Shown: positions 1 to 8,303, counted from the stretch's first letter. The stretch is DNA of 64,000 nucleotides from Algoriphagus halophilus (GCF_900129785.1 NZ_FSRC01000002.1:310001-374000), one strand, 5' to 3'. Notes: generated by a model from the letters alone, not told the origin. Program-made: numbers and translations.

Positions 1-48
1 AATCAACTTCATTGAAGCTGATTACCAATGTCTATTTTAAAACAAGTT

Positions 49-1305
49 TCAATCGATGAAGCCAACTGAAACGGTATCAAATTCACCTTCTTCAATCAGG
101 ATAAAACTTCCGTTTGACTTATTCTCTTTATAAGAATCAAAATGAATAGGTTTACTCAACCTAAATTTCACCTTTCCGATATCATTCAATTTCAATTGAT
201 CTGCCTCCTCTGATCCAGAAAAATCTGTATGAATTTTAGATTCAATTTGATCCACTTTTGCCAGTACTCGATTGACTCCGTGCTGCAAAATATACTTAGC
301 TCCTACTCGAAGACCTTTGCTATTTACCTGACAAATAGTGGCCGAAATCTGCTTTTCACTTCTTGGAACAGCATCACTTTTGACTAACATATCACCTCGG
401 CTCAAATCTACTTCTGAATTCAAAGTTACTGTAATCGAACTTCCTGGGGCCGCCTCATCCAACTCTTGGTCAAAGAAGTGAATACTTTTGATAGAGGAAG
501 TATTCATGGAGGGAAGTAAAGTCACTTCATCTCCAACTTTCAAACTTCCACCGTACAATTTTCCGGAGAATCCCCTAAAGTCATGAAAGGCTTCTGTTTT
601 CGGTCGGATTACGTATTGAACCGGGAATCTTGCCACTGAGCTTTCCTGTAAATCTTCTGGCTCCAAAACCTCCAAGTGATCCAATAAGGAATTTCCAATG
701 TACCAAGGCATTTCCTCTGACTTTCTGGCAATATTTTCACCATTTAAAGCCGATACAGGTATAAAGGTGATTTGATCTTCTGAGAAATCAGATTTAGCTA
801 CCAACTCATCAAAATCCTTTTTGATGTTTAGAAACACTTCCTCGTCATAATTGACCAAATCCATTTTGTTGATAGCGACCACTACATGGCTCATTCGAAG
901 CAAATTGGAAATAAAGAAATGTCTATATGTTTGCTCGATTACGCCTTTACGGGCATCAATCAAAATTATAGCCACCTGTGAAGTAGAAGCACCCGTCACC
1001 ATATTTCGGGTATATTCCACATGTCCAGGAGTATCTGCTACGATGAAGTTTGTTTTTTCTGTATTGAAATAAATATGGGCTACGTCGATGGTGATCCCTT
1101 GCTCACGTTCTGCCACCAAACCATCCGTCGCCAGAGAAAAATCAAGATAATCGTATCCTCGCTGCTTAGAGCTACGTTCGATTGCTTCGATTTTATCCGT
1201 AGTCAATGACTTCGTATCATATAATAATCGTCCGATCAAGGTGCTTTTGCCATCATCCACGGATCCGGCAGTAGCGATTTTGATAAGTTTTCTATTTTCA
1301 GACAT
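49..1305 (-). CDS. cysN: Sulfate adenylyltransferase subunit 1 (GTPase)
   Basis: GTPase subunit of ATP sulfurylase, which with CysD activates sulfate to adenosine 5'-phosphosulfate (APS) in the cytoplasm. An EF-Tu-like G domain is visible: P-loop GSVDDGKST at residues 14-22, DTPGH at 91-95 and NKMD at 146-149, followed by beta-barrel domains. At 418 aa it ends after the translation-factor-like domains and carries no C-terminal APS kinase (CysC) domain, unlike NodQ-type fusions. It is the last recognisable gene of the minus-strand cys operon, 156 bp after cysD. The first 48 bases of the window, beyond its stop, contain nothing I can assign. Confidence 0.95.
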   Translation of the reverse strand: MSENRKLIKIATAGSVDDGKSTLIGRLLYDTKSLTTDKIEAIERSSKQRGYDYLDFSLATDGLVAEREQGITIDVAHIYFNTEKTNFIVADTPGHVEYTRNMVTGASTSQVAIILIDARKGVIEQTYRHFFISNLLRMSHVVVAINKMDLVNYDEEVFLNIKKDFDELVAKSDFSEDQITFIPVSALNGENIARKSEEMPWYIGNSLLDHLEVLEPEDLQESSVARFPVQYVIRPKTEAFHDFRGFSGKLYGGSLKVGDEVTLLPSMNTSSIKSIHFFDQELDEAAPGSSITVTLNSEVDLSRGDMLVKSDAVPRSEKQISATICQVNSKGLRVGAKYILQHGVNRVLAKVDQIESKIHTDFSGSEEADQLKLNDIGKVKFRLSKPIHFDSYKENKSNGSFILIEEGEFDTVSVGFID

Positions 1306-1331
1306 GTTGTTTCTAGTTTTCAGTTGTCCTT

Positions 1332-1406
1332 CTTCTCCAGAAGCTGGACTTGGCTTAATTCTAACATTGAGAGTTTATAGTTTGATCCATGCTGCTTCTG
1401 GAGAAG
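1332..1406. repeat. 13-bp inverted repeat in the cysD-cysN gap
   Basis: CTTCTCCAGAAGC at 1332-1344 is the exact reverse complement of GCTTCTGGAGAAG at 1394-1406, with 49 nt between. Each arm is itself nearly self-complementary (CTTCT-2 nt-AGAAG), so the RNA could form either two small hairpins or one large one. It lies in the 156-bp gap between cysD and cysN, unusually long for two subunits of one enzyme. It may be an mRNA processing or partial termination element; no function is proven. Confidence 0.5.
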
Positions 1407-1461
1407 CATCATAACGACATGGTGGCCTAGTCTACTCTGTACTTGAGACTTTATACTTTTT

Positions 1462-2361
1462 CTAAAAGTATCCCACTTTCTTTCTAGTTTCCATAGCAGC
1501 TTCAGAGCGCTTATCGTCAATTCTTGCCCCCCGTTCAGAAATGGTAGATGCTCTGATTTCTCCTACTACATCCTCTAATGAAACTGCTTCAGAAAGTACT
1601 GCTGCGGTACAGGTCATGTCCCCTACAGTTCTGAATCGCACCATTTTTACGGTTACCTCTTCATGTTCCTCTCTATAGACATGCTCATTAGCAGTCCAGA
1701 TCATTCCATCTCTAAAGAAAACTTCCCGCTCATGGGCAAAGTAAATCGATGGAATTTCAATATTTTCTGTTTTGATATATTCCCAAACGTCCAATTCAGT
1801 CCAATTGGAAATTGGGAAACACCTTACATTTTGTCCTACATGAATTTTACCATTGAGCATATCAAAAAGCTCAGGACGTTGATTTTTCTCATCCCATTGA
1901 CCGAAATCATCTCTGACAGAGAAAACCCGCTCTTTGGCCCTGGCTTTTTCCTCATCCCTTCGCGCACCACCGATACAAGCATCAAATTTGAATTCTTCTA
2001 TCGCATCCAAAAGGGTGGTAGTTTGAAGGGAATTTCGGCTAGAATACCTGCCTCTTTCCTCTCTAACTTTTCCTTGATCGATGGAGTCCTGAACATTTCT
2101 TACAATTAATTCCAGCCCTAGTTCCTCTACTAATTTGTCTCTAAACTCAATCGTCTCTGGGAAATTATGCCCCGTATCTACATGTAATAAAGGGAAAGGA
2201 ATCTTTGCTGGATAAAATGCTTTTTGAGCAAGTCTAACTAATGTAATCGAGTCTTTTCCACCTGAAAAAAGCAAAACCGGACGCTCAAACTGAGCCGCCA
2301 CTTCACGAATGATGTGGATCGATTCTGCTTCTTTTGGATTAGGTATTAATAGGTTGTTCAT
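1462..2361 (-). CDS. cysD: Sulfate adenylyltransferase subunit 2
   Basis: Catalytic subunit of ATP sulfurylase, making APS from ATP and sulfate with energy from GTP hydrolysis by CysN. It belongs to the PP-loop ATP pyrophosphatase family, with the loop SGGKDS at residues 33-38 and the family's usual length (299 aa, about 300). The arginine-rich C-terminal part, including RGARIDDKRSEAAMETRKK, fits CysD. It lies between cysH (98 bp upstream) and cysN, all transcribed on the minus strand. Confidence 0.96.
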   Translation of the reverse strand: MNNLLIPNPKEAESIHIIREVAAQFERPVLLFSGGKDSITLVRLAQKAFYPAKIPFPLLHVDTGHNFPETIEFRDKLVEELGLELIVRNVQDSIDQGKVREERGRYSSRNSLQTTTLLDAIEEFKFDACIGGARRDEEKARAKERVFSVRDDFGQWDEKNQRPELFDMLNGKIHVGQNVRCFPISNWTELDVWEYIKTENIEIPSIYFAHEREVFFRDGMIWTANEHVYREEHEEVTVKMVRFRTVGDMTCTAAVLSEAVSLEDVVGEIRASTISERGARIDDKRSEAAMETRKKVGYF

Positions 2362-2459
2362 TTCCTTACTATTTATGTCTTCAAATCGACTTCATTATTT
2401 CCGAATGGACTCTTTTCGAAGTAATTAATTCTGAAATCTTACGTCTTAAATCTTATATC

Positions 2460-3164
2460 TTACTTGGCATGTAGCCCGCACTCTTTTTTGGAATCTTCCC
2501 ACCACCATCTGCCAGCTCTGGCATCTTCACCTTCCATAATGGCTCTAGTACAAGGTGCACACCCAATACTGATGAATCCTTTGTCATGTAGAGGATTATA
2601 AGGAATGCTCTTTTCAGAGATATAAGCTATCATCTCATCAAAAGTCCAATCCAATAAGGGATTGAATTTTAAGATCTGATTTCCCTCATCCCATTCTATT
2701 CGCTTCATATCAGATCTATTGGCAGACTGCTCTGCACGAAGTCCCGTCACCCAAACCTCATTTCCTGCCAATGCCCTTTTTAAAGGCTCCACTTTACGGA
2801 CAAAGCAACAAGACTTTCTATTTTCTACAGACTCATAAAACCCATTGATCCCGATCTCGGAAACCAATTTTTCCACTGATTCAGTATTCGGATAATACAC
2901 CTTGATCTGTTGCTTGTACTTTGCCTCCGTCCTAGAAAGTAATTCTAAGGTTTCGGGGAATAATCTTCCTGTGTCCAAAGAAAATATAGATATAGGCAAA
3001 TGTGCATCGGCAATCAGCTGGGTAATCACCTGATCTTCCTGCCCCAAGGAGGTGGAGAAAGTTACTTTTCCCGGAAAAAGATCAGCAATGAGTGCCAACC
3101 CTTCCTGTGCACTCAGTTGATTTAACTGAGCTTCCAGTTCATGCATATTCTTTTTGAGTGTCAT
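2460..3164 (-). CDS. cysH: Assimilatory adenylylsulfate (APS) reductase
   Basis: PAPS/APS reductase family enzyme that reduces activated sulfate to sulfite with thioredoxin-type reductant. Counting from the ATG at 3164, a Cys-Cys pair is at 119-120, CxxC at 202-205 and the catalytic Cys in ECGLH at 229. The CC...CxxC set binds a 4Fe-4S cluster and marks the APS-reducing branch, matching the absence of an APS kinase here. The reading frame extends upstream to 3248, but that extension would lie inside the preceding DUF2061 gene. The ATG at 3164 or the one at 3146 (8-bp ATGCATGA overlap with the upstream stop) is more plausible. Cotranscribed with cysD and cysN. Confidence 0.93.
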   Translation of the reverse strand: MTLKKNMHELEAQLNQLSAQEGLALIADLFPGKVTFSTSLGQEDQVITQLIADAHLPISIFSLDTGRLFPETLELLSRTEAKYKQQIKVYYPNTESVEKLVSEIGINGFYESVENRKSCCFVRKVEPLKRALAGNEVWVTGLRAEQSANRSDMKRIEWDEGNQILKFNPLLDWTFDEMIAYISEKSIPYNPLHDKGFISIGCAPCTRAIMEGEDARAGRWWWEDSKKECGLHAK

Positions 3165-3411
3165 CTTCTTTTGCTTTAGGTGCAGCTTCCCAAACTCGCT
3201 CGTGTAAATAGTATAAAATAATCTTAGAGAACACTTCCACAGAACCAATTGATATGGCCATTACAAATTGCCCGGTGACGAAATAGGAAATAATAATCGT
3301 ATCAATCGTCCCTACAATTCTCCAAGAAATTGACTTGAGCAGACTCTTTGCATTGCTGTCTTTTCCAGACTTGTTGCTAAATAGTTTCTTAAGTGGTTGA
3401 TCTAAAATCAT
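3139..3411 (-). CDS. DUF2061 family small membrane protein
   Basis: A 90-residue protein with two hydrophobic stretches (about 28-48 and 50-68) and the family pattern SLLKSISWRIVGTIDTIIISY. DUF2061 proteins are small inner-membrane proteins often linked to sulfur assimilation loci; their biochemical role is unknown to me. It is the first gene of the cys operon and its end overlaps the start of cysH, so translation is probably coupled. A role in sulfate handling or in supporting the pathway is guilt by association only. Confidence 0.88.
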   Translation of the reverse strand: MILDQPLKKLFSNKSGKDSNAKSLLKSISWRIVGTIDTIIISYFVTGQFVMAISIGSVEVFSKIILYYLHERVWEAAPKAKEDDTQKEYA

Positions 3412-3436
3412 ATCAGGTTTATACGAGCGTAAAGCA

Positions 3437-3444
3437 CAAAAGTA
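3437..3444 (-). promoter_or_regulatory. Promoter -7 box of the cys operon
   Basis: On the minus strand this reads TACTTTTG, matching the Bacteroidota -7 consensus TAnnTTTG, 25 nt before the DUF2061 start codon. The 9-bp inverted repeat at 3448-3472 sits directly upstream of it, across the expected -33 region. Confidence 0.65.
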
Positions 3445-3447
3445 TAC

Positions 3448-3472
3448 AAACCCTATTTAATTTATAGGGTTT
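3448..3472. promoter_or_regulatory. Inverted-repeat operator candidate for the cys operon
   Basis: A perfect 9-bp inverted repeat, AAACCCTAT at 3448-3456 and ATAGGGTTT at 3464-3472, separated by 7 nt. It overlaps the place where the -33 element of the cys promoter should be and lies between the operon and the Rrf2 regulator gene. Rrf2 proteins bind as dimers to palindromes of about this size, so it is a natural site for the neighbouring regulator. The binding partner is inferred, not shown. Confidence 0.6.
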
Positions 3473-3486
3473 ATGGTAAAAAAATT

Positions 3487-3903
3487 TTAACCTGTTTTTA
3501 AAATATCCTCTAAGGTCTTGTTTTCCAGTATCTTAAGAGTCTCATCGCGAACTTGTATCATGACCTTATTAATCCCACATTGTGCCTCATTTTTACATTC
3601 AGCACAAGGTTCATAGTAATTTAAGCTCACGCAAGGAAGTAATGCAATGGGACCATCTAAAAGCCTGATTACTTTGGAAAGCGGAATATCCTTAGGCTCT
3701 TTAATCAAGTAATAGCCTCCACCTTTGCCTTTTTTGCTCCCAAGCATCCCAGCCTTTTTCAATTCCAGTAAAATATTTTCCAAAAACTTATGGGATATCC
3801 CATGTTCCTCCGCTATATCATGGATTAATACTGTTTTTTCATCTTTGTGCTTACCCAAGTAAGTCAAGGCATGTAGGGCGTATTTGGTCTTTTTTGAAAG
3901 CAT
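3487..3903 (-). CDS. Rrf2-family transcriptional regulator
   Basis: A 138-residue winged-helix regulator. The N-terminus MLSKKTKYALHAL is the usual Rrf2 beginning, so I place the start at the ATG at 3903 rather than the in-frame TTG two codons upstream. Four cysteines (91, 100, 103, 109) lie in the segment where IscR, NsrR and RsrR bind Fe-S clusters, so cluster binding is possible; the spacing differs from classical IscR. It lies just upstream of the sulfate assimilation operon, like the CymR regulators of sulfur metabolism, and probably controls that operon. Whether it senses Fe-S status, cysteine or a thiol is unknown. Confidence 0.9.
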   Translation of the reverse strand: MLSKKTKYALHALTYLGKHKDEKTVLIHDIAEEHGISHKFLENILLELKKAGMLGSKKGKGGGYYLIKEPKDIPLSKVIRLLDGPIALLPCVSLNYYEPCAECKNEAQCGINKVMIQVRDETLKILENKTLEDILKTG

Positions 3904-3906
3904 GGA

Positions 3907-3949
3907 CAAAAATAAGTTATTTCGGGTAATACCCTAGTATGGAACTAGG
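3907..3949 (-). promoter_or_regulatory. Promoter and short inverted repeats before the Rrf2 gene
   Basis: On the minus strand TATTTTTG (3914 to 3907) matches TAnnTTTG and ends 3 nt before the ATG, which would give an almost leaderless mRNA. Upstream are two small inverted repeats: CCTAGT/ACTAGG with a 5-nt centre (3933-3949) and GGGTA/TACCC with a 1-nt centre (3924-3934). They could allow autoregulation. Their sequence resembles the operator before the cys operon only in the CCCTA core. Confidence 0.45.
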
Positions 3950-3963
3950 CTTTTATAAATATG

Positions 3964-3996
3964 ATAAAAAAAACGGGCATGCAAGCACACCCGTTT
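3964..3996 (-). terminator. Rho-independent terminator of htpG
   Basis: AAACGGG at 3971-3977 pairs with CCCGTTT at 3990-3996. Read on the minus strand, the hairpin follows the htpG stop by 26 nt and is followed by a run of T. Confidence 0.75.
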
Positions 3997-4022
3997 AAAA
4001 ATTCATATTAAAACTAGCTTAT

Positions 4023-5909
4023 TTAAAGCAATTCCACACTTCTCTTGACGAAAGCAGTGAGATCCTTACCTGTCAATAAACCTTGAGAAAGCTTCGCCAA
4101 ATCAAAGGCTTGCTTGGCCAACTTGGTTTTCTCTTCTTCCGTTTCAGCTTTCAGGACCTTGTCTACCACCGGGTGGTTTCCGTTGATCGCTACTTTGTAA
4201 GCATCAGGAAGCTGTCCGTAGAAGCCCATGCCTCCACCACCAGTAGCTGCCATGTCTTTCATTCTACGCATAAACTCTTCCATGGTGATGGTAACAGGAA
4301 GTTCCTCTGGACTTAATCCCTCTACCTCTACTGAGTAAGTCTTGTTATTGATCGCTTTCTCAAAGATCTCCTTCACTTCTTTACTCTGATCTTCAGTAAG
4401 CAAATTAGAATAGGTATCTTCTTTTTGGATCAATTTCTCCACGACATCAGAGTCCACTCTCTTCAAAGAAGTCTTTTCCAATTTGGACTCTAAGTTTTGG
4501 ATAAAGTGACTGTCTATTGGGGAATCCATCACCAGTACATCATAATCCTTCTTATTAGCAGATTGGATAAAGCTATCTTGCTTTTCTACATCTGTAGCAT
4601 ACAAGACGATGGTTTGCTCATTTTTATCGGTTTGGATAGGCTTTACTTTGGATTGGTATTCTTCTAAAGTAAAGTACTCACCCTTGGTATTTTTAAGCAA
4701 GGCAAAGTCTTTTCCTTTCTCATAGAACTTCTCTTCGGAAATCATTCCATATTTCACGAACAAGCCGATATCATCCCACTTCTCCTCATAAGCTTTTCTG
4801 TCTTTCTTGAAAAGCTCAGCCAACTTGTCAGCCACTTTCTTGGTAATGTAAGAGTTGATCTTCTTCACATTTCCGTCGGCCTGCAAGAAGCTTCTAGACA
4901 CGTTCAAAGGAATATCCGGAGAATCAATCACCCCATGTAGCAACATCAAGAATTCAGGAACGATGTCCTTCACTTCGTCTGTAATGAATACCTGGCGAGA
5001 GAATAGCTTGATCTTATTTCTCTGAAGCTCAAATTCATTTTTAACTTTTGGGAAATAGAGCACTCCAGTCAAATTGAATGGATAATCCACATTCAAATGA
5101 ATCCAGAAAAGTGGATCCTCTGACATTGGATACAGCTCTTTGTAGAACTTCAGATAATCCTCGTCAGTCAAATCACTTGGAGACTTGGTCCAGATTGGCT
5201 CTGTAGTATTGATGATATTATCAACTTCAACTGATTTCCATTTCTTTTCTCCTTTGTCATCTACTCCATCTTCAACAGATTCGGTCTTAGTACCAAACTT
5301 AATTGGCACAGGAAGGAATTTCGCATATTTATCTAGGATACCTTGAAGCTTCCATTTATCCAGGAATTCTTCAGAATCCTTATTGATATGAAGAATAACG
5401 TCTGTTCCTCGCTCTTTTCTCTTTCCTTTGGAAATTTCAAAAGAAGTTGAACCATCACACGTCCATTTTGCGGCCTCAGCACCTTCTTGGTAAGAAAGAG
5501 TGTTGATCTCCACTTTATCAGCAACCATAAAAGCTGAGTAGAAACCTAAACCAAATTTACCGATGATCTCATTGGCATCTTTGGCATCTTTAAATTTCTC
5601 CACAAACTCTTCTGCTCCGGAGAAGGCCACTTGGTTGATGTACTTTTTAATTTCCTCAGCGGTCATCCCTAGACCACGGTCTGAAATGGTAATGGTCTTC
5701 TTCTTTTCGTCAAACTTTACCTCTACGGTCGTGTCACCTAGTTCTCCTGAATACTGACCTAATGTCGCTAATCGTTTGATTTTTTGAGTCGCATCCACTG
5801 CGTTCGAAACGAGTTCACGAAGAAAAATCTCATTGTCAGAATAGAGAAACTTCTTGATTATTGGGAAAATATTCTCGGTATGAATCGAGATGGTGCCTTT
5901 TTCCTGCAT
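4023..5909 (-). CDS. htpG: Molecular chaperone HtpG (Hsp90)
   Basis: Bacterial Hsp90, an ATP-dependent homodimeric cytosolic chaperone. The N-terminal GHKL ATPase domain is clear: ELVSNAVDA near residue 32 supplies the catalytic Glu and the Mg-binding Asn, DRGLGM the G1 box, and GKFGLGFYSAF the ATP-lid region. The middle and C-terminal dimerisation domains follow. The length of 628 aa is normal for the family. It is a single-gene unit, divergent from ccmB, with its own terminator downstream. No clear TAnnTTTG box was found upstream. Confidence 0.97.
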   Translation of the reverse strand: MQEKGTISIHTENIFPIIKKFLYSDNEIFLRELVSNAVDATQKIKRLATLGQYSGELGDTTVEVKFDEKKKTITISDRGLGMTAEEIKKYINQVAFSGAEEFVEKFKDAKDANEIIGKFGLGFYSAFMVADKVEINTLSYQEGAEAAKWTCDGSTSFEISKGKRKERGTDVILHINKDSEEFLDKWKLQGILDKYAKFLPVPIKFGTKTESVEDGVDDKGEKKWKSVEVDNIINTTEPIWTKSPSDLTDEDYLKFYKELYPMSEDPLFWIHLNVDYPFNLTGVLYFPKVKNEFELQRNKIKLFSRQVFITDEVKDIVPEFLMLLHGVIDSPDIPLNVSRSFLQADGNVKKINSYITKKVADKLAELFKKDRKAYEEKWDDIGLFVKYGMISEEKFYEKGKDFALLKNTKGEYFTLEEYQSKVKPIQTDKNEQTIVLYATDVEKQDSFIQSANKKDYDVLVMDSPIDSHFIQNLESKLEKTSLKRVDSDVVEKLIQKEDTYSNLLTEDQSKEVKEIFEKAINNKTYSVEVEGLSPEELPVTITMEEFMRRMKDMAATGGGGMGFYGQLPDAYKVAINGNHPVVDKVLKAETEEEKTKLAKQAFDLAKLSQGLLTGKDLTAFVKRSVELL

Positions 5910-6072
5910 GGCTATAAATTTGTTTAGTTAAACACAATGTTTTTCGGGCTCAGGATTGCAACAGTTGTTCCAGTTGAAAAAAAGTGACAAGATGACAGAG
6001 AATAAAATCAGAAATTTGAAATTAGAAGTTTGAAAAATCTTGTCATATGTATTCCGAATCTAACTTCTGACT

Positions 6073-6080
6073 TATCTTTG
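6073..6080 (+). promoter_or_regulatory. Promoter -7 box of ccmB
   Basis: TATCTTTG fits TAnnTTTG and ends 4 nt before the ccmB ATG at 6085. With the usual distance from this element to the start site, transcription would begin at or within a base or two of the ATG. Confidence 0.55.
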
Positions 6081-6084
6081 GCCG

Positions 6085-6750
6085 ATGTTAAAAGAAATCT
6101 CCATTTTAATCCAAAAAGAACTGACTCTTGAATGGCGCCAGAAATACGCATTAAATGGAATTCTTTTGTATGTAGTTTCTGCGGTGTTTATCACCTACCT
6201 CAGTGTAGGAGCAAAGCAAGGAAATATTTCAGCTCCCACCTGGAATGCACTTTATTGGATTATCATTCTTTTTTCTGCGGTGAACGCAGTGGCCAAGAGT
6301 TTTGTACAGGAACACCAAGGGAGGCAGCTTTATTATTACATGATCGCTTCACCTGAGTCCATCATTTTATCCAAAATTATCTATAATACAGGGCTAACCT
6401 TAGTATTGGCACTTTTAGGATATGGGGTGTTTTCTGTAATTCTAGGAAATCAAGTCCAAGACCAAGGTTTATTTATTCTGAATTTAATTTTAGGAGCCAT
6501 GGGTTTTTCAGCTAGCTTGACCATGGTGAGTGGAATCGCTTCCAAAGCAGGAAATAATGCGACTTTAATGGCCATATTGAGCTTTCCGGTCATCATCCCT
6601 ATTCTTTTGATGGCAATCCGGATTTCAAAAAATGCCATGGACGGATTGGATTGGAGTGTAAGCGCTGATAAAATCATATCTCTTTTTGCCATCAATGCCA
6701 TCGTTGCGGCAGCTGCCTATATTTTATTTCCTTATTTGTGGAGGTCCTGA
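6085..6750 (+). CDS. ccmB: Haem exporter protein CcmB
   Basis: Membrane subunit of the CcmAB ABC transporter of System I cytochrome c maturation, which drives release of haem-loaded CcmE. The 221-residue protein has about six hydrophobic helices and the usual N-terminus with an amphipathic, charged segment (ELTLEWRQKYALNG). It starts the ccm cluster on the plus strand. The ATPase partner ccmA is not in this window. Confidence 0.92.
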   Translation: MLKEISILIQKELTLEWRQKYALNGILLYVVSAVFITYLSVGAKQGNISAPTWNALYWIIILFSAVNAVAKSFVQEHQGRQLYYYMIASPESIILSKIIYNTGLTLVLALLGYGVFSVILGNQVQDQGLFILNLILGAMGFSASLTMVSGIASKAGNNATLMAILSFPVIIPILLMAIRISKNAMDGLDWSVSADKIISLFAINAIVAAAAYILFPYLWRS

Positions 6751-6896
6751 TCAATGGAATCTACAAATAGAATTATCTGACATTCATCCAAAAATATAAA
6801 GTCAAGCTTTAAGCGTGATTTCTATTTAAGTTTTAAGAAATGATCTCCCATTTCAAAAGACTTTAGAAAAAGCAGCGAAATCAGGAACTTATGACT

Positions 6897-6904
6897 TATT
6901 TTTG
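6897..6904 (+). promoter_or_regulatory. Possible promoter -7 box before ccmC
   Basis: TATTTTTG matches TAnnTTTG 24 nt upstream of the ccmC ATG, inside the 178-bp ccmB-ccmC gap. It suggests that ccmC-ccmF can be transcribed separately from ccmB. Nothing else is visible in that gap. Confidence 0.5.
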
Positions 6905-6928
6905 CGCTTGAATTAGCAAAAATACCCT

Positions 6929-7603
6929 ATGCGCCAAAGTTGGTGGAAAATCCTTACCATCGCCCTGCTGCTGTATACCTTGATTGCAGGTTTGCTGATG
7001 GATGTACCACGTCTCCCGATTCTAAACGAAACGATCAGAGCATTGCATTTCCATGTAACCATGTGGTTTGGAATGATCTTGATGCTAATAGTTTCCGTTT
7101 TCTACAGTATCAAATACCTTCGAACCAATGACATCAAGAATGATGACATGGCCATTGAATTTGCAGGAGCTGCCATTTTATTTGGAGTATTGGGAATCGT
7201 GACCGGCATGCTTTGGGCTAAATTTACTTGGGGAGACTATTGGAGTGGAGACCCAAAACAAAACGCAGCAGCCATCGGCATTCTGATGTACTTTGCCTAT
7301 TTGATTTTGCGCAATTCTCTTACCGATACTCAACAAAGAGCGAGGATAGGAGCCATTTACAACATCTTTGCTTTTGCTGCATTTATTCCATTAATATTTG
7401 TGCTTCCAAGGTTGACAGATAGTCTTCACCCGGGCAATGGTGGAAACCCGGGTTTTAACGCCTATGATCTGGACTCTAAACTTCGAATGGTTTTTTATCC
7501 GGCTATCATAGGTTGGACGCTTTTAGGCAGCTGGATTGCAACTGTTCGCGTGAGAATGCGTAGGGTGGAAAGGGTACTTGACGACCGAATGATTAATTCC
7601 TGA
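6929..7603 (+). CDS. ccmC: Cytochrome c assembly protein CcmC
   Basis: Integral membrane protein that loads haem onto CcmE. It has about six transmembrane helices and the tryptophan-rich WWD-type haem-handling motif, here WGDYWSGDPKQN from residue 101. Histidines in the first periplasmic loop (LHFH, 40 and 42) and in the later loop (SLHPGNGG) are candidate axial ligands. Length 224 aa is typical. The ccmD-like gene follows after 3 nt, indicating one transcript. Confidence 0.92.
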   Translation: MRQSWWKILTIALLLYTLIAGLLMDVPRLPILNETIRALHFHVTMWFGMILMLIVSVFYSIKYLRTNDIKNDDMAIEFAGAAILFGVLGIVTGMLWAKFTWGDYWSGDPKQNAAAIGILMYFAYLILRNSLTDTQQRARIGAIYNIFAFAAFIPLIFVLPRLTDSLHPGNGGNPGFNAYDLDSKLRMVFYPAIIGWTLLGSWIATVRVRMRRVERVLDDRMINS

Positions 7604-7606
7604 TAA

Positions 7607-7849
7607 ATGAAAAAATTACTGATTATAGCTTTAATGATTTTCTCATTTGGTGCCATGGCCCAAGAGAAGATTCCTGTAACTGAATCTGATTACTCTAATA
7701 ATTCTGTAGATATGGCTGATGCCATGAGAGCAGATGGGAAGATTTATGTCTTGGTAGGTGTAATTGTATTAATCTTCGCAGGAATCACAATTTATTTGAT
7801 CAGCACAGATCGTAAGATCAGCAGACTAGAAAAGACTATTCAATCCTAA
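7607..7849 (+). CDS. CcmD-like small membrane protein
   Basis: An 80-residue protein with an N-terminal signal-like segment ending near AMA-Q19, then a transmembrane helix (about 45-65) and a short charged tail (TDRKISRLEKTIQS). CcmD proteins are small, poorly conserved single-helix partners of CcmC and CcmE. Position between ccmC and ccmE and the topology support the assignment; sequence alone would not. It is longer than E. coli CcmD because of the N-terminal segment. Confidence 0.75.
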   Translation: MKKLLIIALMIFSFGAMAQEKIPVTESDYSNNSVDMADAMRADGKIYVLVGVIVLIFAGITIYLISTDRKISRLEKTIQS

Positions 7850-7861
7850 ATTTAGGAAATC

Positions 7862-8278
7862 ATGAAAAAAGGACATCTTATAGGAATTGGAATTATTGCC
7901 ATTGCGATTGTCATCATTATGACTTCTATCGGTGATGCCAGTAGTTATGAAAGTTTCAATACTGCTTTGGAGATGAAGCAAGATGGAAATGACAAACCGA
8001 TTCACGTAGTAGGACAATTGAAGAAAGACCAAACGGGAGCTGTTACTGGTTTGAATGTTAGAGAAGATAAAACCTCATTTACTTTTGTATTGGTGGATAA
8101 TGACGGAACTGAGCAGGAAGTTTTTTACAACGAGCCTGTTCCAGCAGATTTCACCCGATCTGAATCGGTGGTTGTGATTGGACAATACAAAACAGATGAT
8201 ATTTTCATTGCAGATAAAATCCTGATGAAATGCCCATCCAAATATCAGGAAACAGATGTACAGGCAGCGGGAATGTGA
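7862..8278 (+). CDS. ccmE: Haem chaperone CcmE, CxxxY type
   Basis: Membrane-anchored periplasmic haem chaperone of cytochrome c maturation: one N-terminal helix (about 5-22) followed by a small OB-fold domain. Classical CcmE binds haem covalently through His in an HxxxY motif. Here the equivalent motif is CPSKY, with Cys124 and Tyr128, the CxxxY variant known from some sulfate reducers and archaea. It is 138 aa, follows the ccmD-like gene by 12 nt and precedes ccmF by 25 nt. Confidence 0.92.
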   Translation: MKKGHLIGIGIIAIAIVIIMTSIGDASSYESFNTALEMKQDGNDKPIHVVGQLKKDQTGAVTGLNVREDKTSFTFVLVDNDGTEQEVFYNEPVPADFTRSESVVVIGQYKTDDIFIADKILMKCPSKYQETDVQAAGM

Positions 8279-8303
8279 GAAGCGTAGATAGAATAAAAAC
8301 CCC

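Noticed and set aside
1320..1520. A 66-codon minus-strand frame spanning the cysD-cysN gap
   Set aside because: It overlaps the end of cysD in another frame and mostly reads through the hairpin sequence; no recognisable protein features.
1663..2109. A 148-codon open frame on the plus strand inside cysD
   Set aside because: It lies wholly antisense to a clear cysD, has a biased composition and no motif; it is a shadow of the real gene.
3487..3909. TTG start at 3909 for the Rrf2 regulator
   Set aside because: The TTG is part of the TATTTTTG promoter box and the family N-terminus begins at the ATG at 3903.
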